Shown here: piece by piece, positions 11,803 to 24,362 of the stretch
How positions within the stretch are numbered: position 1 is the stretch's first letter
How the letters are laid out: the number at the start of each line of letters is the position of its first letter
NCBI GenBank assembly: GCA_023333565.1
Contig: JAJKFH010001480.1
Location: forward strand, 2,281,735 to 2,345,734
Length of the DNA stretch: 64,000 nucleotides
DNA from: Puffinus mauretanicus
Lineage: Eukaryota; Chordata; Aves; Procellariiformes; Procellariidae
Reading direction: 5' to 3'
The notes under the pieces: generated by a model
What the model was told of the DNA's origin: nothing
What the model saw: the letters and a program-made list of their open reading frames with translations, nothing else
Database searches by the model: none
Made by a program: the position numbers and the translations under genes

Positions 11803-12788
11803 TGGCTCTCATGGTTTTAATGTATGGTCTAATTGGTTTTAGGTTGCTCTTGTTTTCATGCATAGGTAAGTGTGGTCAATCTGAAGCTGATCTTCAATGC
11901 CTCAAACACAATCGTAACTAGTGTTGCATTCTTTTGAAATGACACATAAATCTCTGAACATCTTGCAGCAAGTCCTAAACGTTGATGTTAAATATCAATG
12001 TCTTGGAAGCCTATCAGTATGATAGTTTGTATGCTGTTTTATAAACTATGATGTATAGATGGGTTCTTAGTTGGTATTTTAAAGAAACTTAACTGAGATG
12101 GAAATCAGTTACCTTTTGCATTAATCAAAGTGGAGTTAGAAAATCTGAGGTTAGCTGCGTGCTTTAAAGACCAGTACTTGACAGCTTGTGTATCTGTCTG
12201 TATTCAGCATAATGATTACTTGCTAACACGGAAAACTATAGCTGCCAGTGGATATTACATAGCTCTGCTGAACTGTTACAAGAAGGACATCTAATCTGAA
12301 TTGCCTAGTACCTACTTGTGTTAGTGGAGTCTGTGTAGGTGTGTTGGGTACTTAATATGGGTATCAGAAAAGGCTTAAATGTCCCCCCAGTATTGTTGCA
12401 GTATGTTATGGCACTGGTGTTACAGATGTAGTACCTCACAGTGGAGTGGAAGGAAAAGTGGACCTATGGGTTAAGTGCAGATGCACAACCCACAGAGCTG
12501 AACTGGGTTTTACTTGGTACAGTTCAAGTTCTTACTCCCTTTCTCTAACTCTTTCTGTCTTTGAAAGATGTATTTCCCTTACCCTATTTCTAGTCTAGTT
12601 AAAGGAAAAAGATGGTGGATTGACCGTTCTTTTAATCCTATCAGTAGCTGATTGCTCTTTAAAGAAGTCAGGCTGATGGATAGCTATTTCTGAGCTGCTA
12701 ATTGCTGTTAGATTGTCTCATATTTACAGATTGAGAGTAGCTCAAAAGTAGCTAGAAGGAAGGTTTTATCAGAATTTCTCCTAATTTT

Positions 12789-12808
12789 CTCTCTCTCTCT
12801 CTCTCTCT
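12789..12808. repeat. (CT)10 microsatellite
   Basis: Ten perfect CT units in the TP53INP1 3' UTR, likely length-polymorphic. Confidence 0.9.
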
Positions 12809-14552
12809 GAAAATGAAGTCCGAGTTAATTGTGACTGGAAATGAAGGGCAGTGTGTGGCAGGGAGAACAGCATGCTGGAAAACAGTCTTGCAGTACTAAA
12901 CACAGTGATAACAGGGTGTATAAAAATTGAGATAGATCGGCAGTGGTTGTTCTCCTAGCTCGTTGCAGGCAGAGGACTGGATAGCAATTCTGTCGACTAA
13001 CAGGAAGGAAAAGCCATTCAAACCTATCAAGTAGTTTTCTTAAGAACACTGTGCAAGATGGTTTGGAAGTTGGCAGGCACTAAAAAAAAAAGTAAAGCTC
13101 ACTTGTTAACAAAGAGTGCGTATTACACAGCAGCCACGTGGCATGCCGAACCCTGATAGATCAATCTGGGAAGTAGATTAAATGGCTGTGGAGGTGAGGA
13201 AGCAAAAATCTGCACCAAAAGATCGGGGGAAATATAAGTAAGGTTATCCTCCTTTCTGTCAGTGCTTAATGTGACTTACTCTTTTTTTCCTTGTGTTTAG
13301 TGCCTAGGGCATTAAAGTGTTAATGTTACATTCAATCATGTCTTCCAGTAGTCCTTATATAGAAGTTAGTATAAGGAGTCATGTGAGGAGTCTTTGAAAT
13401 TAGGCAAGATCAATAATGTGAATTATTCCAGACCTATGAAGTATTTTAAATTCAGCCAAATGCTTCAATTTCACTGAAGTGAAAACCCAAAAATTTGGAT
13501 TAACCTTGAGGTAGTGGTACTGTTGCACACTCTGCAGCTGGAATTGTTGTGGCACATACTTAACGTACAGGAAACAAAATTTATAACCTCTTTCATTGCA
13601 GATGTGCTGCTTCACTGGGATTAGTTAGGATTGTTGCAAAGGGATGCTGACAAATAGTTAAATGTATAAAAGCAAGAGGTGCTTTCCTGGATACACTAGT
13701 CTTTTCCCCCCCCACCCCCCTCTCTTTAAGACACGTTGAATTCACATGGACCGTGAAAGAAAACAAAATTGGTCATGTCATGAATTTCCAAAACAGAGGT
13801 TTTGTTACTACTCTTTTCAGCAGTATGTGCCCATGTCCATACAACAATTCTTTTGTGGTCCAAATACTCTGGTTTATCTGCAAATAGCTTCACCAATTTC
13901 TCATCTGTTCATGAATACTCTTACTTGCCTCAGATTATCTACCTTTATCACTCCAACTCTTTGCCTGGCTTAAACTTCCTTATCCTCTGCCAACTTTCTA
14001 GCTCAGGAAAATTCTTTGCTTTCCTTTATTATTTTTCTTTATATAAAAGTAACTACTTTCCTTCAGCTTTAATTTTCTTAAAGTGAAATGAAGGAAGATG
14101 GAGTCTCCACCTCCCTGTGTTGGAAGGAGTAAGTAACCCTCTAACTCTTAACGGGGAGATGGAGTTGAGAGTATAAGGCTCCCAGGCATTACAATGAGAG
14201 CCTTGGTCCGTTCTTCTCAGTAGGCAAGTAAATGCAACTTTAGACTGCTCCTAGAATTGGGAGATACTGATCTTTTATACTGCATTACTAGATGACTTTC
14301 TGGTGATGAAAACCTATATCTTTCAGGATATAAACTGTTTTGTTGCACAAAGCTGTGCTTCTCAATTTGTAATATTGGAAACCATATTATTGTGTGAGAT
14401 AGTACTGCATCAATGGCTTTTTGTTAATTTGTTTTGCGTATTTATGTTGGTCTAGCCCTGTTTTGTGCCTGGAGCTATTGGGCAATTAGATTTGTTTTGG
14501 TTTTCTGTTTTAATAGTGAGCTGTGTGGCTTTTTGTATGGTTTTTGAATTGT

Positions 14553-14558
14553 ATTAAA
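14553..14558 (+). terminator. TP53INP1: Proximal poly(A) signal ATTAAA
   Basis: The common variant ATTAAA, followed immediately by a GT/T-rich stretch (14559-14576) of the kind that binds CstF. Probably a proximal polyadenylation site of TP53INP1. Its use would remove the two microRNA seed matches further on. Confidence 0.45.
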
Positions 14559-14589
14559 GTGTGTGTTCTTTCTTGTAAAAGTGGAGGCC

Positions 14590-14596
14590 TTGCACT
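14590..14596 (+). promoter_or_regulatory. miR-130/301 family seed match
   Basis: TTGCACT is a 7-mer match to positions 2-8 of the miR-130/301 family. Human TP53INP1 is a reported miR-130b target, so position and family agree, but one 7-mer in about 3 kb is expected by chance roughly one time in five. Confidence 0.3.
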
Positions 14597-14875
14597 GTCT
14601 TATACTGATTGATATTCATGAATCTTGCTGAAACTGTATTTTCATATGTATTGGTCAATAGACAGATTTGCATTTTAAACTGTGCCTTCTACACAGCAAA
14701 CTTGAAGATTCAAAAGGGACATTTCAGTTAGGATTAATACTGTACATCAGTCTATGCATATATGGCAGCTTCTCTCCAGAGCCACTTCTCTATTTGTAGC
14801 AGTCCTTTTGATATGGAAGAATGTCTGGCTCTTATTTTTAATAGTTTAACACAAGCTGAAAACCGACAAAATACA

Positions 14876-14882
14876 GCACTTT
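14876..14882 (+). promoter_or_regulatory. miR-17/20/106 family seed match
   Basis: GCACTTT is a 7-mer match to the miR-17/20/93/106 seed, about 110 bases before the distal poly(A) signal. Sites near the 3' UTR end tend to be effective, and the family is reported to target human TP53INP1. Sequence match only. Confidence 0.3.
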
Positions 14883-14990
14883 GCCAAAAAGTAGAATTGC
14901 TTAACCAGTCTGTATTTACTAAAGCGATCTTCTGTATTTTGTTTTCATAGTGCGTTCTGCGCACCATGGGGAGACATGATCTTAACTCTC

Positions 14991-14996
14991 AATAAA
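14991..14996 (+). terminator. TP53INP1: Distal poly(A) signal AATAAA
   Basis: A canonical AATAAA followed within about 25 bases by T/GT-rich sequence. The best candidate for the 3' end of the longest TP53INP1 transcript, with cleavage expected near 15,010-15,020. Confidence 0.65.
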
Positions 14997-15299
14997 AAAT
15001 GGCCTATAAAAAATTGTCAGTCTGTTCTCTTATGTTACAGGTTGGTCAAAATCCAAATGCCTGAACACCCCATTCAGGTGTGGTAGGTAAAAGTACTGAG
15101 TATCTCAGCATGCTTGCTCTAGCACAGAAGTTCTTCTGGGAATCGGTTTGCATTGCTGATTAAGTGACAATGCGTGGTCTAAGGAGTGTTACACATCTCT
15201 GCCAACTGCTGTGTTTCCTGCTCAGCATGCAGAAGTGCCGTAGGTGAACAGGACAGAGATAAAAACGCATTACCACTTAAAGCGTGCATGGGTGGGGGC

Positions 15300-15400
15300 A
15301 AGATTTTTCCTTATCTAGGCTGAACCTCTCTTGTTTCAACTTATACCCATTGCCTTTCATCCTCCTGCCATGCACCACCTTGACGAATCTGTGTGGAAGG
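15300..15400 (-). mobile_element. CR1 3'-region fragment, antisense
   Basis: A short stretch whose wording (CCATTGCC, then CACCACCTTGA) follows the antisense 3' region of CR1 elements. It abuts a sense CR1 fragment, so the two are arranged head-to-head. Short and divergent, with approximate boundaries. Confidence 0.45.
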
Positions 15401-15439
15401 CTGCTGTTAGCATTCGAGAGGTGGAAGCAGCGACAGGTA

Positions 15440-17068
15440 ACCTGTGAGGGACAGAGACCCTGTGCAAAGGTCCAGGGATGGGGTTAGGGAAGCCAAAGCC
15501 AAGCTATCTGTAGCTGAACCTGGCAAGGGCTGTGGAGGACAACAGGCCTTCCACAGGTACATCAGCTGCAAAAGGAAGATTAGGGAAAATGTGGGCCTGC
15601 TGCTAAACCAGGCAGGAGTCCTCATGACAAAGGACATGGAGAAGGCTGAGGTAGTCCATGCCTTCTTTGCCTTGGTGTCTCCCAGCCTTTGGGAATCGCA
15701 GGCCTCTGAGGCCAGTGGGAAAGGCTAGAGCAAGGAAGATCAACCCTTGGTTGAGAAGTATCAAGTTTAAGAAATGCTTAAAGAGGTGGGACATATCTGT
15801 AACTGGCAAAGGAGCTGGCTGATGTTGTTGTGAAGCTGTTCTCAATTATCTTAAAGGTTATAGCAATGGACAGGATTCCTGAGGGCTGGAAGAAAGTAAA
15901 TGTCCTTCCTATCTTCAAGAAGGACAAGAAGAATAGGGGGAACTACAAGACAGTCTATCTCACCTTGATCTCTGGGAAGATGATGGAGCAAATAATCCTG
16001 GAAACTGTTTCCAAACATGAACAAGAAAGTGATTAGGAGTAGCCAGAATGGATTTATGCAGTGGAAAGGATGCCTGACAACCTGATAGCCTTCTACAATT
16101 AGGTGACTGGCTCAGTGGATGAGGGGATGTTGCTTATCTTGGCTTTAGCAAGGCTTTTAACACTGTCCCCCATAACATCCCCCCAAACTGATGAATTATG
16201 GACCATGTAAGTAGATGGTGAGTGGGTGTGTCAAGAACTGGCTGAACTGCTGTGCTCAAAAGGTTGTGATCAGTGGCATGAAGCCTAGCTGGAGGCCAGT
16301 TGTTACTGGTATACCCTATCAATACTTGATCTTACACTGTTTAAAAACCTTCATTAATGACCCGGGTCATGGGGCAGAGTGCACAATCAGCCAGCCTGCA
16401 GAAGATAGGAGGAGTTGTTTATACACCAGAGGGCTGTGCTGCCATTCAGAAGGACCTTGACAGACTGGAGAAATGGGCTGACAGGAACCTTATGGAGTTC
16501 AACAAGGGGAAACGTGGAATCTTGTACCTGGGGAAAAATAACCCCAGGCACCAGTACAGGCTGGAGGCCAACTGGCTGGAAAGCACCTTGGCAAAAAAGG
16601 CCCTGGGGGTCCTGGTGGACACGAAGTTGACCATGAGCCAGCAGTGCACCCTTGTGGCCTCAAAAACTAAAAGCTTCCTGGGCTGTATTAGGAGGAGATG
16701 CCAGCAGGTGGAGGGAGGTGATCCTTCCCCTCCACTCTGTGCTGGTGAGACACATCTGGGTGCTGTGTCCAGTGTTGAGCTCCCCAGTACAAGAGAGACA
16801 TGGACATACTGGGGGGTATACAGCAAGAGGCCAGGGAGATGATAATAGGATTGAAGACTGAAATAATGGGGAGAGGCTGAGAGCTGGGATTGTTTAGGCT
16901 GGAGAAGAAAAGGCTGGGGGCGGATCTTGTCAAGGTGTATAAACACCTGACGGGGGCAGTAAAGACGACAGGGCCAGGCTCTTCTCTAGTGGTGCCCAGT
17001 GAAAGGACAAAAGACAACGGGTGCAAGCTGAAACATGGGGAATGCCATTTAAACGTAAGAAACAGGCT
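15440..17068 (+). mobile_element. CR1 LINE fragment with decayed reverse transcriptase
   Basis: About 1.6 kb of CR1 open reading frame 2 in sense orientation, broken by stops and frameshifts. Recognisable blocks in order are RDGVREAKAKL (15446), RYISCKRKIRENVG (15558), EGWKKVNVLPIFKKDKK (15880), WLNCCAQKVVISG (16240), GCAAIQKDLDRLEKWADRN (16435) and LGVLVDTKLTMSQQC (16600). The reverse-transcriptase active-site segment (normally FADD) is destroyed around 16390-16410. The element is truncated at both ends and stops near 17068 before the usual 3' region. It lies between TP53INP1 and CCNE2. Confidence 0.9.
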
Positions 17069-20000
17069 CACGGGTCTTCTCCACATTGTTCTTTTGGCTT
17101 TTTCTGAAAAGGTGTGTGAATATTTTTTTCCCCTTCGGTCATTAGGGATCCTTGATCTCTGTGGCTTTCCAAAGATCATGAAGACTGGCCTTGCAAGGAC
17201 ATCAGCCAGCTCTCTCAGCACATTGGATGCAGGCTGCTGGGCTCCATGAACTTCTATGGGTTGAGTTGTTGCAAGTAGTTCCTGACTTGACTCTCACCCA
17301 TTGAACAAACTGGGTGACAAAATGATTTAACTGGCAGCAATGAAACAGAATTTGTGCAACAAAGCATCCATCTTCCCAGCGGAAGCACTGAGTAAAACCT
17401 CTCATTTTCAAATGTAGATTTTGTGACTTCTACATTTATCAAAGCAGTGAGTCTATGCTGAGAGCTGTACAGTATTCTGTACAGCAAGAGAAAGTTTGAC
17501 CAATTGTGCCTGTATAATCGTATCCATACAGATAACCTAACATAGCTATACTGACAGTGTTCCTCTTGGGGGTGCTTAATTCAGACTTAATGCAGGTTTT
17601 TAAATTTAGGTTGGACACTTTCCAAAACATCATGAACTAGTGTTTTCTAAAACTTCTCCGTGTCAAAGCAAAAATGTTCATATAAAGGGTCATATCAATG
17701 TAACCATATTGACTTAAGTTCTCACATTCTAGTTTTCCTGTTTATGTAAATCCTTATACGTCTCTGATGAAGTTAGCATACTAATTACTGTTCTCTGACA
17801 CTTAACACCAATGAAGGCACTCTGTTTCCTCATTGAGTTGTTCAGTATCTGCTTTCTTTGTCTCGTTGACTTCTGTTGGTGCATGTTTATAACCACAAAA
17901 TGCTGTTACCTCCATTATTCAGTGATACTTGCAAGTAGGGTTCAGGGTTTTTGACACTCGTAGAAATGACTCATCAAAAGAACAGGCCGGTGCTGCTGTG
18001 GCACTGTTGTTCCCCTGATGTGGTCACGATAGATCAGTCTTAGAATAAATGAGACTGAACTGAGACTTAACAGGATGTGTGTAAAGTTTTGTTTTTCAGC
18101 CAGCCTTTTTCTTCATTAAAATACTGTTCTGGAGCTACTGCTGTATAATTAATACTTCAGAAGTTAGTGTCTCTTGACTTATTTCAAAGTTTTGTGGGCA
18201 GATTGATAGTTGAACACTCAAATACTTTTAGTGAGGTGGACAACTATATTGTAATTTCATGGGCAAGCTAAGGAAAAAGAATAATAGCCAAAAAAGAAAA
18301 CCCCAGATAAGAGTAACAAAACTAGGCTAGTGGCCAGGAGCAGGCTTCAGATCTCAACTCGCAGACATGGGCTGTGCCATAAGCCTATACTTTTTCCTGA
18401 AGTGCAGCCTTCACATTGTTGTGTCCAAGCAAGATGATCTAGTCAGGCAATATAATAAGACATATAATTATGCCCCTAAATCAGCCTATCTGAGTGCTAA
18501 AAGAGTCTCAAATTCCCTGAAATGGGGCTCTGCAGAGAATTAGTAGAGGCAGAGAGAGGTAGGAAAGAGGAGGGAGGCCTCAGGCTTTTTGGGTATGCAG
18601 ATAATGGCCAACAGCTGTCAATTTTTGCAAGATGAATAAAAAAGATGAGATCAGGATTAGGAAAGAGGGGACTGACATGGGCAGAGGTATCCCCTTGTCT
18701 ACTCCCAGCAGTGAATTTCAGCTCTAGTTTTTCTGTTTGTGGTGTGAGACTGATGGAGGTGTCTTGTATTAAATGGGGAGGAAAGAGAGGAGTTTGGCTT
18801 CTATGGCTCATGACAAACCGCCTAGCAGCTGAATTAGTAAATACATCTTTACCAAATATCTACCAATGGAGGGCAATTTGGGATAGGGTATTATCTCCTG
18901 CACATCACCTTTGCTTCTGGAGAGATCCATGATGTGCCCTAAACATAGCCAAGATCAGGGCTATGGAGAGTCATGAGTCTTAGTCCCCAAGTGTTGAAAA
19001 GGTGTTTACTACAGTGCTTGGAAGCTGGAGCATCAGCAGTAAACACTCTTCACTTTGCATGCTTGGGAGGGAAAGTCCTGAGCCCAGGGCCCAGCAGCTG
19101 TAGTTTGATGAGGTGATGTGAGTCATCTGAATGAGGAACCACATACGCTCCTAGGTCAGAGGCTGAGCCAGGGAGAAGAGGGCCTTTCCCTGCAGGCAGC
19201 TGCCTGCTTCTCCTGGCAGCAGGGGGGAGGGGTGTCTCCTAACATGCTGCCCACCCTAGGAGGTCACAGCGAGGATAAGTTAATCTATCTTGTTTTTAAA
19301 AAGTACTGTATTATTGTCCTACTTGTGTTCTACATGGCTCTTTTCTGTGACCTGAGATTCCTTCTTTTCCCCTACCTACACTTATGTCCTGGTCCAAAAG
19401 GTGTCACATTTACAGCCCAGTGGTGAAGCGGTTGTGGAAAATGTGAGGAAGGCGGATCTTGTTATTTCTCTGAGCTGCAGACAGGAGATCCAACACAGGG
19501 GTAGGTGAAGATAGATGCAATGCTTGGCTATTAGTTACAGGTGCTGCTTCTCACTGCAGAGATGCTGTCCTTACCGGGGTTTGACTGTGGGCTTTGTTCA
19601 GGATATCAGCCGTAGGGATTGTACTCTAAAGGTGTTTCACCCTTGGTGCGTTGAAAGTGGGAGTTTAAATGTTCTCGTACAGGAAAGGATGTGGGTCTCA
19701 GACAGGACATGGATAAAGCGTCTCCTGCATAAAAGGACTTTCAGGACAACGTAACATTTATTCCAAGCTTCTTACTGCTGAGAAAGGTACATTATCTCAA
19801 GAAGAAAGACAGACGCTACTAACAAGAGCCAGAAGGACACAGCCTGTTGGTTTGCTTTATGACTGCTGGGAAGTGATGGCATCTACTTCTGAATGCGGGT
19901 TTAAAAGGTTGGTAACTTTCACTCTCTCTGCTCCCCCTCTCCTTTAAAAGCGTGCCTTCAAAAAAATCAAGTCAAAGAGGAAATCCTTGTATCATGCTAT

Positions 20001-22980
20001 ACTGTTGTAGGTCTGACCCTTCAAACCGTAAGGGAACTGTTAACTTGTTCTTGATCTCTACTTGAGTTTTCTTCCTCTATTATAAAAATAATTCTTAGTA
20101 CTGGTTGTTTTAAGCTGATTTGATTGTCATACAGGCTGCTTATCAATAGCTGGTCATTGCCTATGCTCTCTGTTGCTGGTATTGACCTTAGAAAGATATA
20201 TTCACATGCTTATGACTAAAAGGTTTACTCTATGTTATATTTTAGCTAACAGGTTCTTAATAACTGTAATATGGGCTCTCTCCCCTCCAAATCGGAAAAG
20301 AAAAAAAAAAAAAACAACCCACAAAATAAGCCAATCTTGTAAGGTTGTAAAAATATTCCTTAATGCATATTAAAATGGATCATGCCTTGTTTGAAAAAGT
20401 CTGAAATGAAACAAGGAGGAAAGTAGTAGACTGTTATAAGTTCTAATAGAAAATAAGCGTTTTGAAACCTCAGGATTTCAAGTTATCCCATGCTGTTCAG
20501 CAGAAGAAAAACATTTCAGTTTGGGAAGGGTGCAACTTCCTACTAAAGGATTCCTCTTTAGGAGGGGTGTAAAGCTTTAATGGTGCTTTGCTTAGGCTAT
20601 GTAGCTGGAGCTGTTCTGTAATAAATAAGCTTAAAACTCCTCTTAAGAACAACATAATTCATCCATACAAGAGTCCTGGAGCAGGCCTTTCCCTTAACTA
20701 AGTTATAGCTTTGACAACATGGCTGTGACTCAAAAGGACAAAGCCCAGAAGCACAAGCAAATATTTACCGCAACAAGGTAGGAATACGAGGGGCGATATC
20801 CTGTGTTATTTTGTGCCCGGATCACAGTGGAGCTTTATAATGAAATACCTCTCCCTTCCTTGGGAACAATCGGGTGGATTCAGAAGCTCTGGGAGAAGAG
20901 CAGTATTAAGCAGACTTGGTAAATGGATTGATCCTTGTGGCTTTCGATCTGTGCTTTGTAGATCCCTAGTAGACTCTGGGGTCCTTCAAAGAGATCCATA
21001 AAAGGACAACCAAGAAAAGCAACCTCAGCTGTATAAACTTGTAAGGAAGGCCCTGTAATTCCTACCTTTCCAATGGGATTCACAACTTCTCTGGAACATA
21101 TCTAGAAGTGGTAATTAGAAAAAGAAAAAAAAAAAAAAGAAACCACTAGACTAATCTAAAAGGACTTACCAGATCCCAGCACAAATACTGCTTAGTCGTT
21201 GTTGTGTATTTCTAGAAGCTCAAAAATTCTTCTCTCTTTTACACTCATCCCCCCTAAGGAGGCATCCACATAATGAAAGAGGATGTACTGTGTGATAACT
21301 CACTTAGAAATGTCCTAGTGTGGACTAAGTCACTTCAGTTTTATTGGCACATCAAAAGGTCAGCGCATTAGCTTGCATTAAAATCATAATTTCATTGTCT
21401 GCAGCAGGATTTTATTACACACTAGTTTCTGGGTGTGTTTTTTCTGCACTGCTGAAAAGTTATGGGAGAAGTTGCTGGTAGGGTGGAGAATGCTTACGGG
21501 ACCTTATGCATTTTCCTCTACTGAGGCAAAACCACAAATACAGTGGCATGCGACCTGCAGCAGCTCGCATCAAAAGGTGTGGAAAAATGAGCAGCATAGT
21601 CATTACAGTCTTTGTGCTGAGACCTATTCATGGCAGACCTGATCCATTTCATTTTTAGCATTTCACAGCATTTTCCTTTCATTATGTGCCATGGAATTTA
21701 CTCCTGATGAACCAAAACCGTTTTGCTGCTTGGAGGCTGGCTGCCACCAAGCCCTAATTTGACATCTGTGAGGGGTGGAGGTTTTTTAAGAAAAAAGATA
21801 CTTTGTCTCTCCTCTCTTGCTAGCCCCTTCATGAACTTCCCGTTCTTTTTAACAAGTTGGCTATGGTAGGGTTTCAACTTCGGCAAATCAGTTAAAGGCC
21901 TGAGGTTAGAGTTAGGTCAAGTTTGCCCAAATTCAGGAAACGACCTTCTCTCTGTAGTCAGTGGAGTGGGAGATGTACTTCCAGATAGCAGGATGTGTCT
22001 TGCTGGCGGACTTGAGTGGAGATCAACTAACAGAGCTACCTGCTGAAGGCTACGTCTACTTTAGGCATCCCAAACTACGACGAGTTGGATTTCTTGAAAT
22101 GAGCTGGTGCAATATAGACAGTTGACAAAGGTTGTTTCTAAGTGCCGATGGGCTTGAACAGATGACAGTGGTCTGTGTTTTTTTTACATCCTTTTTGAGC
22201 CACATGTATCAGATTTTCTTCATGATAAGGACTGGAATGGGCATTTTGCAGAGCTGAGGAGGCTGGGTGGCCGCAACATCCATCTCGCATGCCTATTGTG
22301 CATGCTGCTTTACTTGAAGTTTGCAGGAATTGTTGTCCCCACTCTATTAGTTGCTGCAAGCACCCACAGTTGAGACATGGCCCTTGCTGCCTGGAACCCG
22401 TGACCTGTTAAACTGCTCTTAGCAACCCTACTGTAACATCTCTGCCTTTTGTGGGCTGTGCTGCCTTTTCTCCTGCCCTTTAAAATGGCAAAGCTATGAG
22501 AAGGGAAGCACCAAAGCCTGGTTATCATGCTTAATTACTATAATACGTATTTAGAGGCCAAAAATATGTTTATCTTCTAATAGCGTTACACTTGGGGGGG
22601 GGGGGGAGGAAAGCAGAAGTGAAAAAAATTGTGATGAGGTGGATTTACTTGAAGGCAGCTGCTGTTTTGTAGCACGTGTGCTCTGTACTGCAAGAGAGGA
22701 GAGGGAAACTATCAGTTGCTCCCCATCAGCGAAATGGCCACAGGTGCCCTGCGTTGAGGTGAGGGCCTGCCTCCACGCACAGCCTCTGCCCCGGGTGTTT
22801 TAAAAAAAAGTGTACGCTCAAAGCATTGCTAAGTACATGGTATTGTGGTGTTTGGTTGCTTTTGGGGCAGTGTGGATTTTTTTTTTTTTTAGGATATTTG
22901 TTGAGAAAATGCCACTCAATCCTCAAGCGATGTTACCAGTGACTGGGAGGCGTGCTTGGCACTGAGGGTAGACTTCACCC
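17069..22980. other. Intergenic region, nothing recognised
   Basis: A spacer between the CR1 remains and the CCNE2 CpG island. I find no exon chain, RNA gene or known repeat family. It contains a G13 run at 22594-22606 and an A/G-rich patch near 21120-21141. The remaining open frames are short and unrelated to any protein I know. Confidence 0.45.
22594..22606 (+). repeat. G13 homopolymer
   Basis: Thirteen consecutive G in an otherwise AT-rich spacer about 400 bases before the GC-rich domain. Prone to length error and able to form a G-quadruplex in principle. Confidence 0.85.
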
Positions 22981-23677
22981 TTCAGCATCGTCTCCTGATG
23001 GAGAAGGGGATTGCAGGGTGGGCGCTCCCGTGGCAGGCACTGCTGCCCTGGGACTCGGCGGGACCCCAAGGGGCAGTGGCGGGCCTGGCTGATAGGTGTG
23101 GAAAGCTACTGGGGAGGGGACAGGGCCGTCCACGGGAGACCATGGCGGCTGTGCTTGGGGAAGGCCTGTTTTCTGCTGGGACCAATTTCTCCGTGGTTAA
23201 ACATGCTGCAAAAAGGAGGGGGAGAGAAGGGTCCTCAGGGAAGGTTTCGGACACAAAGGCCCAGGCCCCTCGCAGCAGAGCCGGGTGCCTCCATGGGGCG
23301 CGGCTGGGTGAAGGCCACCCCTGTGCGGTGAGATGCGTGACAGCCCTCGGGCAGCGGGCTGGCACTCCCCGCCCGTGACGCGGGGTGTCGGTGGGGTGTC
23401 AGAAGGCTGGCCCACAGGAGAGGGGTGTCGGTGGGTCAGGAGGCTGGCGGCGCAGGGAGAAACGGGGTGTTGCTGAGCGGCCGCGGGCTGACACCCCCGA
23501 CGGGACGTAGTACCGCTGACGGGCAGCGGGCCGCTCCCCAGCCGCACGGGCTGCCGGTGGGGCCGGGAGAACGCATCCCCGCTGACAGGGGCTGCCGGCG
23601 GCGACACCGGCCGGGCGGCGGGCGGGCGGCTGCCCTCAGGCGCGCGGGAGGAGCCGCCCCGCCCTCAGGCCGCGGCG

Positions 23678-23783
23678 GGAGCGGGGCGGGGCGGGGCGGC
23701 GTAGGGCGCGCGCGGCGGAGCCGTGTTTACATTCCACCGCCCGCTGCACGTTGCCGCGGAGCGGCGCGCTCCCATTGGCCAGG
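23678..23783 (+). promoter_or_regulatory. GC-box and inverted CCAAT cluster
   Basis: A run of overlapping GGGGCGGGGC Sp1 boxes near 23680-23697 is followed by CCATTGGCC (23772-23780), an NF-Y type inverted CCAAT box. This pair is common in cell-cycle promoters. It could serve an upstream CCNE2 start or divergent leftward transcription. Confidence 0.4.
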
Positions 23784-24220
23784 ACGGGCGGCGGCCCCGC
23801 CCCGGGGCGGGCGGGCTGCGCCCTACCGGGCCCGCGGCGTGCGGGGCCGCCGGCGGAGCTGCCCCGGCGGAGCGCGGACCCGGATCTTGATGCAGCGGAT
23901 CGGGATGACGGTGCCGGGGGTGCCTCGCCAGTGGGGCCGGAGCGGGGGAGAGCGGACGGGGCAGCGGGCGGCTCTCCCTGCGGGGCGGCAGCGGTGGCAG
24001 CCCTCCTACCGGCACTGCCCGCCGCTCTCCCGGAACGCCTCCGCCGAGGGAGCCGCGGCGAGCGGGAGGGACGCGGAGGTGTCCCGGCAGCGGCGGCGGG
24101 CGGGGGAGCCGCTGGGCCCGGGGCGGCCCCGCGGCGAATGGGCGGTGCTGGGGCGAGCGGGGCGCGGGCGCTGGCGGAGGGAGGGCGGCGGGCGGGCGGG
24201 GGAGCTGTCTGCCGCCCTCG

Positions 24221-24309
24221 CACATGCGCAGCGCGGGCCCGGGCCGCGCTATATAGCGACTTGGCGCCGGCGCCAGCTGAGCAGCGCGGCCCGGGCGGCG
24301 GCGGCAGAG
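24221..24309 (+). promoter_or_regulatory. CCNE2: TATA/NRF1-like core promoter candidate for CCNE2
   Basis: An NRF1-like CACATGCGCA (24221-24230) is followed by CTATATAG (24249-24256) and TTGGCGCC (24261-24268), which resembles an E2F site. A start near 24,280 would give a short 5' UTR exon ending at a GAG|GTGCGC donor (24310). Which start the gene uses cannot be told from sequence. Confidence 0.4.
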
Positions 24310-24362
24310 GTGCGCGGGGCGTGGCGGGAGGGGGTCCCGCCGGTGGGGACGGGGGGCGGCCG

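Larger units (their letters stand above)
11803..15010 (+). other. TP53INP1: TP53INP1 3' untranslated region
   Basis: AT-rich sequence continuous with the last coding exon, with no other gene. It contains a (CT)10 microsatellite (12789-12808), a C-rich patch (13707-13722) and two candidate poly(A) signals (14553 and 14991). A long 3' UTR is known for this gene in mammals. The distal end is set from the AATAAA at 14991, and use of the whole span is inferred. Confidence 0.65.

Noticed and set aside
16134..17250. Minus-strand and alternative-frame open frames of 120-180 residues
   Set aside because: They are shadows of the decayed sense CR1 reverse transcriptase and have no independent similarity.
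20800..21070. Moderately GC-rich stretch in the spacer considered as an exon or repeat
   Set aside because: No family resemblance, no consistent splice signals and no conserved peptide.
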